From: UBA4421 sp028228615
GTDB taxonomy: Bacteria > Pseudomonadota > Gammaproteobacteria > Pseudomonadales > Azotimanducaceae
Direction: 5' to 3'
Assembly (NCBI GenBank): GCA_028228615.1
Contig: JAOJBS010000002.1
Coordinates: 96,588-160,587, forward strand
DNA length: 64,000 bases
Numbering within the stretch: position 1 is the first letter of the stretch; the number at the start of each line of letters is the position of its first letter. Under the pieces are notes generated by a model. The model was not told where the DNA came from, did not search any database, and was given only the letters and a program-made list of their open reading frames with translations. The position numbers and the translations under genes were made by a program. Below are positions 22,635 through 31,426 of this stretch, piece after piece.

Positions 22635-24101
22635 ATGAGTGAATCAATTTCCCAGACCGGGACAATGGATGATGATATGTCAGCAGAGCAGATGCAGACT
22701 GTCTTAGACCGTCAGAAACGCGCTTATTTGGCCGACGGCGTAGTGTCTACCAAACTGCGTATTGATCGTCTTGAACGTGCGGTAAATGTTTTAAAGAACA
22801 ACCAAAAAGAATTAGTTGAGGCCATGTCAGCAGACTTTGGTCATCGCAGTGAACATCAGTCTATATTTACTGATATCGCCTCAGCCATTGGTCCCATTCG
22901 GCATGCACAAAAGCACCTTGCTGGCTGGCAGAAAAAGCAAAAGCGTAAAGTGACACCGGGCATATTGGCGTTACTGGGTGCCAAGGCTTGGGTTGAATAT
23001 CAGCCCTTGGGTGTTGTGGGGGTGATTAGCCCGTGGAACTTTCCAGTGAATTTAACCTTTACGCCGCTGGCCGGTATTTTGGCTGCGGGCAATCGCTGCA
23101 TGATCAAGCCTAGCGAATACACGCCGGAGACCTCTAAAGCAATGGCGGCGGCAATTGCCAAAGAGTTTGACGCCGATGAAATTGCTGTTATCACGGGTGG
23201 CCCTGAAACAGGCGCTAACTTCTCCGGCCTTGCCTTTGACCACTTGCTGTTCACCGGCGCCACGTCTGTTGCCAAACATGTGATGCGTGCGGCGGCAGCT
23301 AACCTTGTGCCCGTGACCTTAGAGCTAGGGGGCAAGTCGCCTGTAGTGATTTCTCGCACAGCACCCATGGCGGCCACAACGGATGCATTAATGGCCGGCA
23401 AAATGCTCAACGCCGGGCAAATTTGTTTGGCACCAGACTATGTATTTGTGCCTGAAGAGCGCATGGGTGAGTTTGTTGAATCCAGCAAAAAGTCGGTGGC
23501 TAAAATGTATCCAACGTTGGTAGATAACCCAGATTACACTTCAATAGTTAACGATCGGCATTTTGATCGTATTAATCAATACGTTGAAGAGGCCAAGGAA
23601 GCAGGTGTTGAGGTAGTAGAAATTAATCCGGCTAATGAAGATTTTCGTCAGCAACCGACTAACAAGATTGCGCCAACGCTGTTGATTAACCCGCCGGAAG
23701 ATTCAGCGGTCATGCAGGAAGAAATTTTTGGTCCAGTGATGCCCGTTAAATCTTACGAGCACATGGACGAAACAATTGATTACGTTAATGCTCACGACCG
23801 TCCGTTGGGTCTTTACTATTTTGGTAACGACCAAAAAGAAGTGGATAAAGTTTTAGGAGAAACCACCTCAGGGGGTGTCACCCTGAATGATGTTTTGATG
23901 CACATCTCCCAAGAGAACTTGCCCTTTGGCGGCGTCGGTCCGTCGGGTACCGGTTCTTATCACGGTGAAGATGGCTTCCGTGCTTTTAGTCATACCAAGG
24001 CGGTCTATCAGCAGGCAAAATTTAATCCGGCAGAAATGTTGGGTTTACGGCCACCTTATGGCGATAAGTTGCTGAACTTGCTCAAAGGTCAAATGAAGTA
24101 A
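22635..24101 (+). CDS. Coniferyl-aldehyde-dehydrogenase-type aldehyde dehydrogenase
   Basis: A 488-residue NAD(P)-dependent aldehyde dehydrogenase. S-P-W-N-F-P is the cofactor-side motif (near 134-139), L-E-L-G-G-K-S-P (near 228-235) carries the general-base glutamate, and G-Q-I-C (near 259-262) holds the catalytic cysteine. The C-terminal membrane-proximal segment ending in L-L-N-L-L-K-G-Q-M-K and the overall sequence match the CalB/fatty-aldehyde branch of class 3 enzymes. GAGAGGGTGG precedes the ATG. It probably oxidises long-chain or aromatic aldehydes; the neighbouring acyl-CoA ligase supports such a pathway. Confidence 0.9.
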   Translation: MSESISQTGTMDDDMSAEQMQTVLDRQKRAYLADGVVSTKLRIDRLERAVNVLKNNQKELVEAMSADFGHRSEHQSIFTDIASAIGPIRHAQKHLAGWQKKQKRKVTPGILALLGAKAWVEYQPLGVVGVISPWNFPVNLTFTPLAGILAAGNRCMIKPSEYTPETSKAMAAAIAKEFDADEIAVITGGPETGANFSGLAFDHLLFTGATSVAKHVMRAAAANLVPVTLELGGKSPVVISRTAPMAATTDALMAGKMLNAGQICLAPDYVFVPEERMGEFVESSKKSVAKMYPTLVDNPDYTSIVNDRHFDRINQYVEEAKEAGVEVVEINPANEDFRQQPTNKIAPTLLINPPEDSAVMQEEIFGPVMPVKSYEHMDETIDYVNAHDRPLGLYYFGNDQKEVDKVLGETTSGGVTLNDVLMHISQENLPFGGVGPSGTGSYHGEDGFRAFSHTKAVYQQAKFNPAEMLGLRPPYGDKLLNLLKGQMK

Positions 24102-24117
24102 CACCTTGCAAATCTCA

Positions 24118-24150
24118 TCCGCCTCTACTTGTTGTTTAAGCAGGGGCGGA
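24118..24150. terminator. Hairpin between convergent genes
   Basis: Arms 24118-24130 and 24138-24150 form a 13-bp stem with one G-U pair and one mismatch. No clean T-run follows on either strand. It may still end transcription of the aldehyde dehydrogenase gene and of the convergent GFA gene. Confidence 0.5.
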
Positions 24151-24167
24151 CTGATGGTCTCTTCCTC

Positions 24168-24578
24168 TTAGCCAGGGTTTTTCGGCATTGCCGGTACGCC
24201 GTCGGCTAACTCCACCCAATTTTGCTTACTGCCACTCCACACGTGAAACTGCGGTGCGAACTCTGAGGTGTCGTCTAAAGTACCCGTTTTCAAGTAGATC
24301 ATCTCAGCTTGGCTGGGCACCTTGGAATAAATAGGCGAGCCGCAGTTACCGCAGAAAAAGCGCTCTACTGCATCGCCACTGTCTGTGTCCGCGTCTTGAT
24401 ACAGCTTGGGTTGGCCTTGGGTTATGTGGAACTCAGGGACGGGTACACCGGCCAATGTTGAAAACGCTGATCCGGCCTGGCGCTGGCAATTCTTACAGTG
24501 GCAAACGCCAGTCATTGCAGGTGGGTTGTCTAAACTATATTTGATCTCGCCGCATAGGCATTGTCCGGTTGTAGACAT
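24168..24578 (-). CDS. GFA-family (glutathione-dependent formaldehyde-activating-like) protein
   Basis: A 136-residue zinc-binding protein of the Gfa/CENP-V fold. The cysteine pattern is complete: Q-C-L-C-G near the start, C-H-C-K-N-C near 26-31, and F-F-C-G-N-C-G near 76-82. The start at 24578 is chosen because GGGAG sits 7 bp upstream. A longer frame to 24638 has no support. The family is named for an enzyme that may speed S-hydroxymethylglutathione formation, but most members have no proven activity. The gene is transcribed away from the glycerol transporter operon. Confidence 0.85.
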   Translation of the reverse strand: MSTTGQCLCGEIKYSLDNPPAMTGVCHCKNCQRQAGSAFSTLAGVPVPEFHITQGQPKLYQDADTDSGDAVERFFCGNCGSPIYSKVPSQAEMIYLKTGTLDDTSEFAPQFHVWSGSKQNWVELADGVPAMPKNPG

Positions 24579-24815
24579 GGTGGTGCTCCCTCTCATTATT
24601 GTTCTAATTAAGTCTAAAGTTTTTGTTGTTAAAACCAATGGGGTGACGATGCCGTTTTATATCGTCCATATCAAGGGCATCAAAAGCATCGCGGCCAACA
24701 AGATTTACTGCGGGCAGGTTAGGTCAGGTTTCTCACGCGCTTTTTCTCTCGAATAGGGGTCTGTTGGGCGGTGATTTGCTGTAGCATCTGCACCGTTATT
24801 CTTCTCGGCTAGGCT

Positions 24816-25907
24816 ATGCTGCGTATTCAAAATGTACTCCTCAACCCCAGGCTAAATTGTGGCTTTGACCATGACTTTTTGCCTGGTGGAATGACCGTTG
24901 TACTTGGGCGTAATCAGGCTGGCAAAACCAATTTATGTCGGCTTATTGCCGGCTTATCTACCCAAGCTGTTGGCGATCTGTCGTTAAACAATGCGCCGCT
25001 GAATAAACTCAGCCCGCAAAAGCGTTCAGTGGCAGTGGTCTTCCAAGCTTTTGTTAATTATCCCAATTGGTCTGTGCAGCAAAATATTGCGTCGCCTATG
25101 GTGGCAGCGGGTAAAGACAAAGCGTACATCCAAAGTCGGGTAGTCGAGTTGGCGGCAAAACTTGGGCTGGGTGAGTTACTTCAGCGCATGCCCAATGAAC
25201 TATCCGGTGGCCAGCAACAGCGTCTGGCGATTGCCCGCGCCTTAGCTAAAGAAGCCCAGGTTTTACTGTTAGATGAGCCGTTGGTGAACTTAGATTACAA
25301 GTTGCGTGAAGCGCTGGCCTTGGAACTGCGCAGTCTTTTGGATGACGGTGACACCACGGTGATCTATACCACCACAGACCCCAAGGACGCCTTCACGCTA
25401 GGGGACGATTTGTTGCTGCTAGAGGGCGGTAGCAAGTTACAGGCGGGTGCGCCACTCAGCGTTTATCAAACACCCAAGACCTTCGCAGCAGCCAATCTAA
25501 TGAGCGACCCCGGTATCAATACTTTTGCTTGGTCGACACTCACGGATCAGACGTTTGCCCAGCAAAGCCAAGCAGCCGGTGGCGTATCTGGGCTGGGTGG
25601 GGTAAGACCGGAACATCTGTTTTTTGTTGATAAAAGCGAGTTCAACGCAGAAGAATGCGTTGGCTTTGGCCTGCAAGTTTCGGCGCTAGAAACCAGTGGG
25701 GACGAAACTTTTGTCCATGGTGTCGTGCAGGCCTCCAACCTTGGATTGTCCGGTCCTAGATTGCCTGACTCTGGATTGTCTGACACTGGATTGCCAGATC
25801 AACCCTCATGGGTTGTGCGCAGTCCGGGCATGCTCAATTTCAGCCAAGGACAAGTATTGTTGGTGGCTGCGCGTAAGCGGGATATTCTCGCTTTTGGTGG
25901 GCAGTAA
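24816..25907 (+). CDS. glpS: Glycerol-type ABC importer, ATPase 1 (GlpS-like)
   Basis: A 363-residue ABC ATPase, the first of six genes in the order known from the rhizobial glycerol importer glpSTPQUV. Walker A G-R-N-Q-A-G-K-T, Q-loop V-V-F-Q-A-F, signature L-S-G-G-Q-Q-Q-R and Walker B V-L-L-L-D-E-P are all present. The C-terminal regulatory domain contains an unusual patch (residues about 310-329) in which a 5-residue L-S-x-x-G/L-P-D-x-G-type unit is repeated four times, matching a 15-bp DNA tandem repeat. One nucleotide separates its stop from the glpT ATG. The glycerol substrate is inferred from gene order and family resemblance. Confidence 0.85.
   Translation: MLRIQNVLLNPRLNCGFDHDFLPGGMTVVLGRNQAGKTNLCRLIAGLSTQAVGDLSLNNAPLNKLSPQKRSVAVVFQAFVNYPNWSVQQNIASPMVAAGKDKAYIQSRVVELAAKLGLGELLQRMPNELSGGQQQRLAIARALAKEAQVLLLDEPLVNLDYKLREALALELRSLLDDGDTTVIYTTTDPKDAFTLGDDLLLLEGGSKLQAGAPLSVYQTPKTFAAANLMSDPGINTFAWSTLTDQTFAQQSQAAGGVSGLGGVRPEHLFFVDKSEFNAEECVGFGLQVSALETSGDETFVHGVVQASNLGLSGPRLPDSGLSDTGLPDQPSWVVRSPGMLNFSQGQVLLVAARKRDILAFGGQ
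25743..25802. repeat. 15-bp tandem repeat (x4) inside glpS
   Basis: Four 15-bp units (25743-25757, 25758-25772, 25773-25787, 25788-25802) built on GGATTGTCTGACACT. The period is a multiple of three, so the frame of glpS is kept and a 5-residue unit is repeated. Confidence 0.8.
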
Positions 25908-25908
25908 C

Positions 25909-27033
25909 ATGGCGAATATTGTTCTCGACGAGTTAGGCTTTGCCTATCCCGGTGCTTTAGAGCCGACGTTGCTACCACTGTCTGTAGAAATTAAAGATGG
26001 TGAGGCGTTTGCTTTATTAGGGGCGTCCGGCGCCGGTAAAACTACGCTGCTGAATTTACTCTCAGGGTTGCTGGTCCCCACAACTGGCAGAATATTATTT
26101 GACGGTGTAGATGTGTCTGCCCAGTCCGGTAGTCAGCGCAACCTAGCCCAGGTGTTTCAGTTTCCAGTGCTGTACGAGTCTTTAACTATTGCGGATAACC
26201 TCGCGTTTCCGTTGCGCGCAAGAAAAGCCGTCAATGGCTTCTCTGCTGCCGATATTGCTTCCCGCGTAGCAAAAATTGCTGGCGAGTTAGGCATTGAAAA
26301 CCTGCTCAAACGTAAACCTAAAACTCTGTCGCTGTTTCAAAAACAGCTAGTGGCCATTGGTCGCGCGTTGATGCGCCCAGATGTTTCAGTGGTTTTATTA
26401 GATGAGCCGTTAACCGCGGTAGAGCCTCGGACCAAGTGGCAGCTGCGCCAAAGCCTTAAGCGGTTACAGGAAGAGCTTGGGGTGACCATGATCTATGTTA
26501 CCCACGATCAGACTGAAGCTTTGACCTTTGCTGATCGCGTGGCCGTTATGGCGGATGGAAACATTTTGCAGACCGCGTCGCCACAAGAGGTGTATGAGCA
26601 TCCTGCTCACGAATTTGTTGGCTTCTTTATTGGCAGCCCGGGTATGAATTTTGTCGCAATAGATACCGCTGCCCCTGACCCAATGTATGCAGCGAGTGGG
26701 GTAGATAGATCTGCACAGCGCATAGGCTTTAAGCCTGAGTGGGCTCGGTTAGAGAACCCTTCAATGAATGGCCCATCCTCTGCGGTGCATTGGCCGGCTA
26801 GAGTCACGCATTGTCAAATTCTGGGTACTCAAGATGGTGCTCCAGTGGGCATTACTACCCTTGCAAGTGAGGTGGGAGAGTTAAAGGTGCGCGGCGCAAT
26901 TAACATGGGCGTTGGCGATGACATCAAGGTGACGGTGGACAGATTTGTGAGCTTTTCTGACGAGCAATATATAGCCACTCACTATGCTCAGAGCAGCACT
27001 GGCCAGCTCGCAAACTCTGTTGGTGATGAATAA
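25909..27033 (+). CDS. glpT: Glycerol-type ABC importer, ATPase 2 (GlpT-like)
   Basis: A 374-residue ABC ATPase. Walker A G-A-S-G-A-G-K-T-T, Q-loop Q-V-F-Q-F-P and Walker B V-V-L-L-D-E-P are intact. The signature is degenerate: L-S-L-F-Q-K-Q instead of L-S-G-G-Q. A weak signature in this subunit, next to a canonical one in GlpS, implies an asymmetric heterodimer with one consensus ATP site. As far as I recall, this is a family feature. A longer in-frame extension from 25696 overlaps glpS and is rejected. The stop overlaps the ATG of glpP (TAATG). Confidence 0.85.
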   Translation: MANIVLDELGFAYPGALEPTLLPLSVEIKDGEAFALLGASGAGKTTLLNLLSGLLVPTTGRILFDGVDVSAQSGSQRNLAQVFQFPVLYESLTIADNLAFPLRARKAVNGFSAADIASRVAKIAGELGIENLLKRKPKTLSLFQKQLVAIGRALMRPDVSVVLLDEPLTAVEPRTKWQLRQSLKRLQEELGVTMIYVTHDQTEALTFADRVAVMADGNILQTASPQEVYEHPAHEFVGFFIGSPGMNFVAIDTAAPDPMYAASGVDRSAQRIGFKPEWARLENPSMNGPSSAVHWPARVTHCQILGTQDGAPVGITTLASEVGELKVRGAINMGVGDDIKVTVDRFVSFSDEQYIATHYAQSSTGQLANSVGDE

Positions 27034-27953
27034 TGGCGATTAACAAACCTTACAATAATCGCGCGTGGCTTGGCGTGCTGCCGGTGCTGCTCATTGTCTC
27101 ATTCAGTGCGGTCATTCCACTGATGACGGTGGTGAATTATTCCGTCCAAGATATTTTAGATTTCAATAGTCGCTTTTACGTGGGCCTAGACTGGTACCGT
27201 GAAACACTGCAAGACCCACGCTTTATTGAGGCCTTTGGTCGTCAGGTGCTGTTTAGTTTAAGCGTGCTGGCCATTGAAATACCCTTGGGCATCTTGGTCG
27301 CGAGAGGGTTGCCAAAGAGTGGCGTATGGACCTCAGTTCTACTCATATTATTGGCGGTACCGCTGCTTATTCCATGGAACGTGGTGGGGACCATTTGGCA
27401 AATTTATGCGCGCTCAGATATTGGTTTGTTAGGCGTGGGGTTGAACGAATTAGGGTTGGCGTTTAACTACACATCTAACCCTACCCATGCGTGGCTTACT
27501 TTAATTGCAATGGATGTGTGGCATTGGACATCATTGGTCGCGCTGTTGTCCTTTGCGGGTTTGACCTCAGTACCACCGGCTTATTACCAAGCAGCTGAAT
27601 TAGACGGCGCCAGCAAATGGCAGGTATTTCGTTATGTCGAAATGCCGCGGTTGGGCGGCGTGTTGGTCATTGCGGTGTTACTGCGTCTGATGGACAGCTT
27701 TATGATTTACACCGAACCCTTTGTGCTCACTGGCGGTGGCCCCGGTAACGCCACAACATTTTTAAGTCAGTATTTGGCGACCATGGCGGTGGGGCAATTT
27801 GACCTAGGACCGGCGGCGGCCTTCTCCGTGATCTACTTCTTATTCATTCTGTTGTTCTGTTGGATTTTTTATAGCAGCGTCATGACAGACGAGACGGTAG
27901 AGGATGCGGTAGAAAATACAGCTAACAACAATGAGGCACGCCGTCATGACTAG
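27033..27953 (+). CDS. glpP: Glycerol-type ABC importer, permease 1 (GlpP-like)
   Basis: A 306-residue inner-membrane permease with six predicted transmembrane helices (the first at about 13-33). The EAA-loop that contacts the ATPases is seen as E-L-D-G-A-S-K-W-Q-V-F near residues 189-199. It overlaps glpT by one base and glpQ by 8 bp, so the genes are translationally coupled. It matches the MalF/UgpA-like half of carbohydrate ABC importers. Confidence 0.85.
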   Translation: MAINKPYNNRAWLGVLPVLLIVSFSAVIPLMTVVNYSVQDILDFNSRFYVGLDWYRETLQDPRFIEAFGRQVLFSLSVLAIEIPLGILVARGLPKSGVWTSVLLILLAVPLLIPWNVVGTIWQIYARSDIGLLGVGLNELGLAFNYTSNPTHAWLTLIAMDVWHWTSLVALLSFAGLTSVPPAYYQAAELDGASKWQVFRYVEMPRLGGVLVIAVLLRLMDSFMIYTEPFVLTGGGPGNATTFLSQYLATMAVGQFDLGPAAAFSVIYFLFILLFCWIFYSSVMTDETVEDAVENTANNNEARRHD

Positions 27954-28746
27954 TGTTAGCCGATGGGTCTTGGTCTTTTACTGTATTTATCTGCTGCTGC
28001 CGCTGTATTGGTTAATGACCATGGCGCTGCGCACCAACAGCGACATCACCGGTAAGTTTGAGGTGATTCCCAGCAATCCAACCTTAGCCAACTTTGCGGA
28101 AATAGTGACTAACCCGGTTTGGTATCAGGCCTTCGGTAACTCATTGAGCTATGTGGTGTTGAACACTCTCATCTCAATATGCGTTGCGCTGCCTGCGGCG
28201 TACGTGTTCTCTCGTTATCGCTTTTTGGGTGATCGACAACTGTTCTTTTGGCTGCTGACCAACCGCATGGCACCGCCAGCAGTGTTTTTACTACCATTTT
28301 TTCAGCTATATTCATCTATCGGTTTGTTTGACACACCCCTTGCTGTGGCGCTGGCCCATTGCCTGTTTACCGTGCCGCTGTCGGTATGGATTTTGGAAGG
28401 TTTTATGTCTGGTGTGCCCTCAGAGGTAGATGAAATGGCCAAGATTGATGGGCACAGCTTCCCCTATTTCTTTTTCCGCATTTTCATCCCCATCAATAGG
28501 GGCGCCATAGGCGTGACTTTGTTCTTCTGCTTTATGTTCAGCTGGGTTGAGCTGCTGTTGGCGCGCACCCTAACGGGCAGTACCACTAAACCCATTGTGG
28601 TGGTCATGACCCGGACCGTGAGCGCCTCGGGACTAGACTGGGGCGTGTTGGCGGCTGCCGGGGCATTAACCGTGGTACCCGGCATTATTGTGGTGTGGTT
28701 TGTGCGCAAGCACCTGGTCAAGGGTTTTGCCCTGGGGCGGGTCTAA
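27946..28746 (+). CDS. glpQ: Glycerol-type ABC importer, permease 2 (GlpQ-like)
   Basis: A 266-residue permease of the MalG/UgpE type with six transmembrane helices and an EAA-loop E-M-A-K-I-D-G-H-S near residues 160-168. The start at 27946 is preferred to 27931 because GAGG lies 9 bp before it. It forms the translocation pore with GlpP. Its stop overlaps the ATG of glpU (TAATG). This glpQ is the transporter permease and not the glycerophosphodiesterase of the same name in E. coli. Confidence 0.85.
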   Translation: MTSVSRWVLVFYCIYLLLPLYWLMTMALRTNSDITGKFEVIPSNPTLANFAEIVTNPVWYQAFGNSLSYVVLNTLISICVALPAAYVFSRYRFLGDRQLFFWLLTNRMAPPAVFLLPFFQLYSSIGLFDTPLAVALAHCLFTVPLSVWILEGFMSGVPSEVDEMAKIDGHSFPYFFFRIFIPINRGAIGVTLFFCFMFSWVELLLARTLTGSTTKPIVVVMTRTVSASGLDWGVLAAAGALTVVPGIIVVWFVRKHLVKGFALGRV

Positions 28747-29018
28747 TGAGTTGGATGGCGTGGACAACACCCACAATGATTTTCTTTATCGGCATTGGCC
28801 TGTCATTACTGTTGCTGACCCTGGCCGAACTAAAGTGGCCCACCGTGCTTGCGAAAGGATTTTTACCTTTAGCCACCACGCGCGGCGATCGGTTTTTTAT
28901 CAGTCTTTTGAGCGCAGCATTTATTCATTTGTTTTGGCTGGCACTCATCCCCGGAGATGTTTTGCTCGGCTCATTCATTGCTCTGATTTGGGCAGGCTTG
29001 GTTATGACAAAGGGCTAG
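28746..29018 (+). CDS. glpU: Small membrane protein DUF2160 (GlpU-like)
   Basis: A 90-residue membrane protein starting M-S-W-M-A-W-T-T-P-T, which is typical of DUF2160, with three hydrophobic helices (about 10-30, 52-70 and 70-88). In rhizobia this is the GlpU component of the glycerol importer, whose exact role is not settled. It starts within the glpQ stop codon, so expression is tied to the permeases. Confidence 0.85.
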   Translation: MSWMAWTTPTMIFFIGIGLSLLLLTLAELKWPTVLAKGFLPLATTRGDRFFISLLSAAFIHLFWLALIPGDVLLGSFIALIWAGLVMTKG

Positions 29019-29155
29019 CGGCATTTTACGCCAGCTTTCACACGCAATATTTTAAACGCAATATTGATCGGCTAAATCATTATACTGCGGCTCAGATGCG
29101 ATGCAGTTCAGACAAAGATTTAAACAAAAGTTTAGCGACGAAAGAGGAGATGGGG

Positions 29156-30907
29156 ATGCAAAAGCTTATAGGGTTAATGGGGTTGAGTATTGTGCTCAGC
29201 CTGCTTTCCAGTTGTGGGGGCGAAGAGGACAAGGCCGTAAGTGCTGAGATTCAAACAATGGATTTCGCCGCCAATGCCAATAAATGGGTTACGGATGAGT
29301 TTCAACCCTCAACCCTAAGCCCAGCACAGGCTCAAAGCGAGATGGCATGGTTTACTCAAGCGGCGCAGCCGTTTCGTGGCATGTCCATTAACGTGGTCTC
29401 CGAAACGCTGACAACCCACGAGTATGAAAGCGCAACGCTGGCTCAAGCTTTCTTTGAAATCACCGGTATTCGAGTTAACCACGACCTCATTCAAGAGGGC
29501 GATGTGATAGAGAAGCTGCAAACGCAAATGCAGTCTGGTGAGAACGTCTACGACGCTTACATCAATGACTCCGACTTGATTGGCACGCATTCGCGCTACG
29601 GTTATGTAGTGGCCCTGAGTGATTTCATGGCAGGCGAGGGCGCGGATGTAACCTCACCTACCTTGGATCTAGACGACTTCATCGGCATCAGTTTTACTAC
29701 GGGTTCAGACGGTAAAATTTATCAGTTACCAGATCAACAGTTCGCTAACCTTTACTGGTTTCGCTATGACTGGTTTTCCAACGAGGAACTTCAGGCAAAG
29801 TTTGCAGAGCTCTATGGTTACGACTTAGGTGTACCGATTAACTGGTCAGCCTACCAAGACATCGCTGAATTTTTCTCCACTCATGTGGGTGAGATAGACG
29901 GCAAAAAAGTTTATGGGCATATGGACTACGGTAAAAAAGACCCGTCCCTAGGCTGGCGTTTTACCGATGCATGGTTGTCCATGGCCGGTGCAGGTGATGT
30001 AGGTATTCCTAATGGCTTGCCGGTAGATGAGTGGGGTATTCGAGTAGAAAATTGTCGCCCAGTAGGATCGTCTGTGACTCGCGGCGGCGCAGCTAACGGC
30101 CCCGCTGCTGTTTACGCGCTGCAAAAGTATATTGATTGGTTACAGGCCTACGCACCCAGCGAAGCGCCAGGTATGACTTTTTCTGAGTCTGGTCCCGTGC
30201 CAGCCCAAGGCCATATTGCGCAACAGATATTTTGGTACACCACATTTACTGCGGACATGATCAAAGACGGTTTGGCGGTAGTCAATGAAGACGGCACCCC
30301 TAAGTGGCGTATGGCGCCTTCCCCCCATGGACCTTATTGGGAAGAGGGTATGAAGCTGGGTTATCAGGACACCGGTGCGTGGACCTTGTTAAAATCTACC
30401 CCGTTAGATCGACGTAAAGCGGCATGGCTTTATGCGCAGTTTGTCACTTCAAAAACCGTATCACTGAAGAAAACTGTGGTAGGTCTTACGCCCATTCGTG
30501 ACTCAGATATTCGCTCTCAAGCCATGACCGATTTGGCACCTAAGCTAGGTGGATTGGTGGAGTTCTACCGCAGTTCAGCGCGTACAGCTTGGACCCCAAC
30601 AGGGACCAATGTGCCAGATTATCCAAAGCTTGCGCAGCTGTGGTGGGCTAACGTTGCCAATGCTGTGAGTGGTCAAGTCAGTGCGCAAGAGGCAATGGAC
30701 AGTTTGGCCAATCAGCAAGATCGAGTGCTAGAGCGCCTAGAAAAGCACGGTATTCAGGGTGACTGCGGTCCTAAGTTGAATGAAGAGCGCGATGCTGAGT
30801 ATTGGTTGTCTCAGCCCGGCTCACCTAAGGCACAGTTGGCAGACGAGAAGCCTCAGGGCGAAACCATTTCTTATGATGAGTTGCTCAAGACATGGGCAGC
30901 TGAGTAA
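29156..30907 (+). CDS. glpV: Glycerol-type ABC importer, substrate-binding lipoprotein (GlpV-like)
   Basis: A 583-residue substrate-binding protein (family 1 type) that captures the ligand in the periplasm. The signal ends in L-S-S-C, so it is a lipoprotein. The large size, the many W-Y-F motifs and the last position in the glpSTPQUV order match GlpV. The ATG at 29156 is preferred because GGAG sits 7 bp upstream. The ATG at 29150 is too close, and longer frames back to 28688 overlap glpU. The 137-bp gap to glpU could contain an internal promoter or a stability element. A strong terminator follows. Glycerol kinase and glycerol-3-phosphate dehydrogenase genes are not next to it. Confidence 0.85.
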   Translation: MQKLIGLMGLSIVLSLLSSCGGEEDKAVSAEIQTMDFAANANKWVTDEFQPSTLSPAQAQSEMAWFTQAAQPFRGMSINVVSETLTTHEYESATLAQAFFEITGIRVNHDLIQEGDVIEKLQTQMQSGENVYDAYINDSDLIGTHSRYGYVVALSDFMAGEGADVTSPTLDLDDFIGISFTTGSDGKIYQLPDQQFANLYWFRYDWFSNEELQAKFAELYGYDLGVPINWSAYQDIAEFFSTHVGEIDGKKVYGHMDYGKKDPSLGWRFTDAWLSMAGAGDVGIPNGLPVDEWGIRVENCRPVGSSVTRGGAANGPAAVYALQKYIDWLQAYAPSEAPGMTFSESGPVPAQGHIAQQIFWYTTFTADMIKDGLAVVNEDGTPKWRMAPSPHGPYWEEGMKLGYQDTGAWTLLKSTPLDRRKAAWLYAQFVTSKTVSLKKTVVGLTPIRDSDIRSQAMTDLAPKLGGLVEFYRSSARTAWTPTGTNVPDYPKLAQLWWANVANAVSGQVSAQEAMDSLANQQDRVLERLEKHGIQGDCGPKLNEERDAEYWLSQPGSPKAQLADEKPQGETISYDELLKTWAAE

Positions 30908-30941
30908 TAAATTGGATTAGGTTGCGAAGGAAGGTTGAGAA

Positions 30942-30994
30942 GGGCAGACGTTAAAGGATAGAGAAAGAGCCTTTACCGTTTGGCCCCTTTTTTT
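30942..30994 (+). terminator. Terminator of the glycerol importer operon
   Basis: A long stem pairs 30942-30957 with 30970-30986, with one bulge and one mismatch, and is followed by seven T residues (30988-30994). It lies 35 bp after the glpV stop. Confidence 0.85.
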
Positions 30995-31074
30995 CGCCAG
31001 CCTGTTGAGTTCGGAATGATGAGGGAACGCGCCAAAATTTCATTGCTTAAACTGTATCGTGTAGACATCAACGC

Positions 31075-31389
31075 CTAAGCATTTGCCTCAAAACTGTATT
31101 CCCGTTCTACTTTGCAGATGCGGGTAGTATAAGACTTGTACCATTTCTCTTTGCCTAACTTTTGCGCTAACTGATGTTGCGCAGCATTTCTCCAAGCACT
31201 AATGGCATCTAAAGACTGCCAGTAGCTCACAGTAATACCCAATTCTGATCTGGCAGATTCCATATGCAAAAAACCGGGCTGTTGCTGGGCCAGTTTGTAC
31301 ATGGCCTTAGCCATAGCATCATAGGCGGGGTCATCATCATTTAAGGTTGAGGTGAAAATTACTGCGTAATAGCCGTCTGCAACTGTCAT
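31075..31389 (-). CDS. Antibiotic biosynthesis monooxygenase (ABM)-domain protein
   Basis: A 104-residue dimeric alpha+beta-barrel protein of the ABM/YgiN-like family. It shows Y-A-V-I-F-T-S at the first strand, M-A-K-A-M-Y-K-L-A-Q in the helix, and G-F-L-H-M-E-S-A-R with S-Y-W-Q-S-L-D-A-I-S-A-W in the typical positions. These proteins include quinone or heme oxygenases and many of unknown role. The start at 31389 follows GGGGAAAT. It lies 37 bp after the CMD-family gene on the same strand and is probably co-transcribed. Confidence 0.8.
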   Translation of the reverse strand: MTVADGYYAVIFTSTLNDDDPAYDAMAKAMYKLAQQQPGFLHMESARSELGITVSYWQSLDAISAWRNAAQHQLAQKLGKEKWYKSYTTRICKVEREYSFEANA

Positions 31390-31426
31390 TGAGATTTCCC
31401 CTGATATTTGCGAATCCTTAGAAGGT

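Noticed and set aside
25696..25908. N-terminal extension of GlpT inside glpS
   Set aside because: The sequence is the out-of-frame reading of the 15-bp repeat patch and does not match ABC ATPases.
28688..29155. Long N-terminal extension of GlpV
   Set aside because: It overlaps glpU in another frame and lacks a ribosome binding site; the lipoprotein signal starts at 29156.
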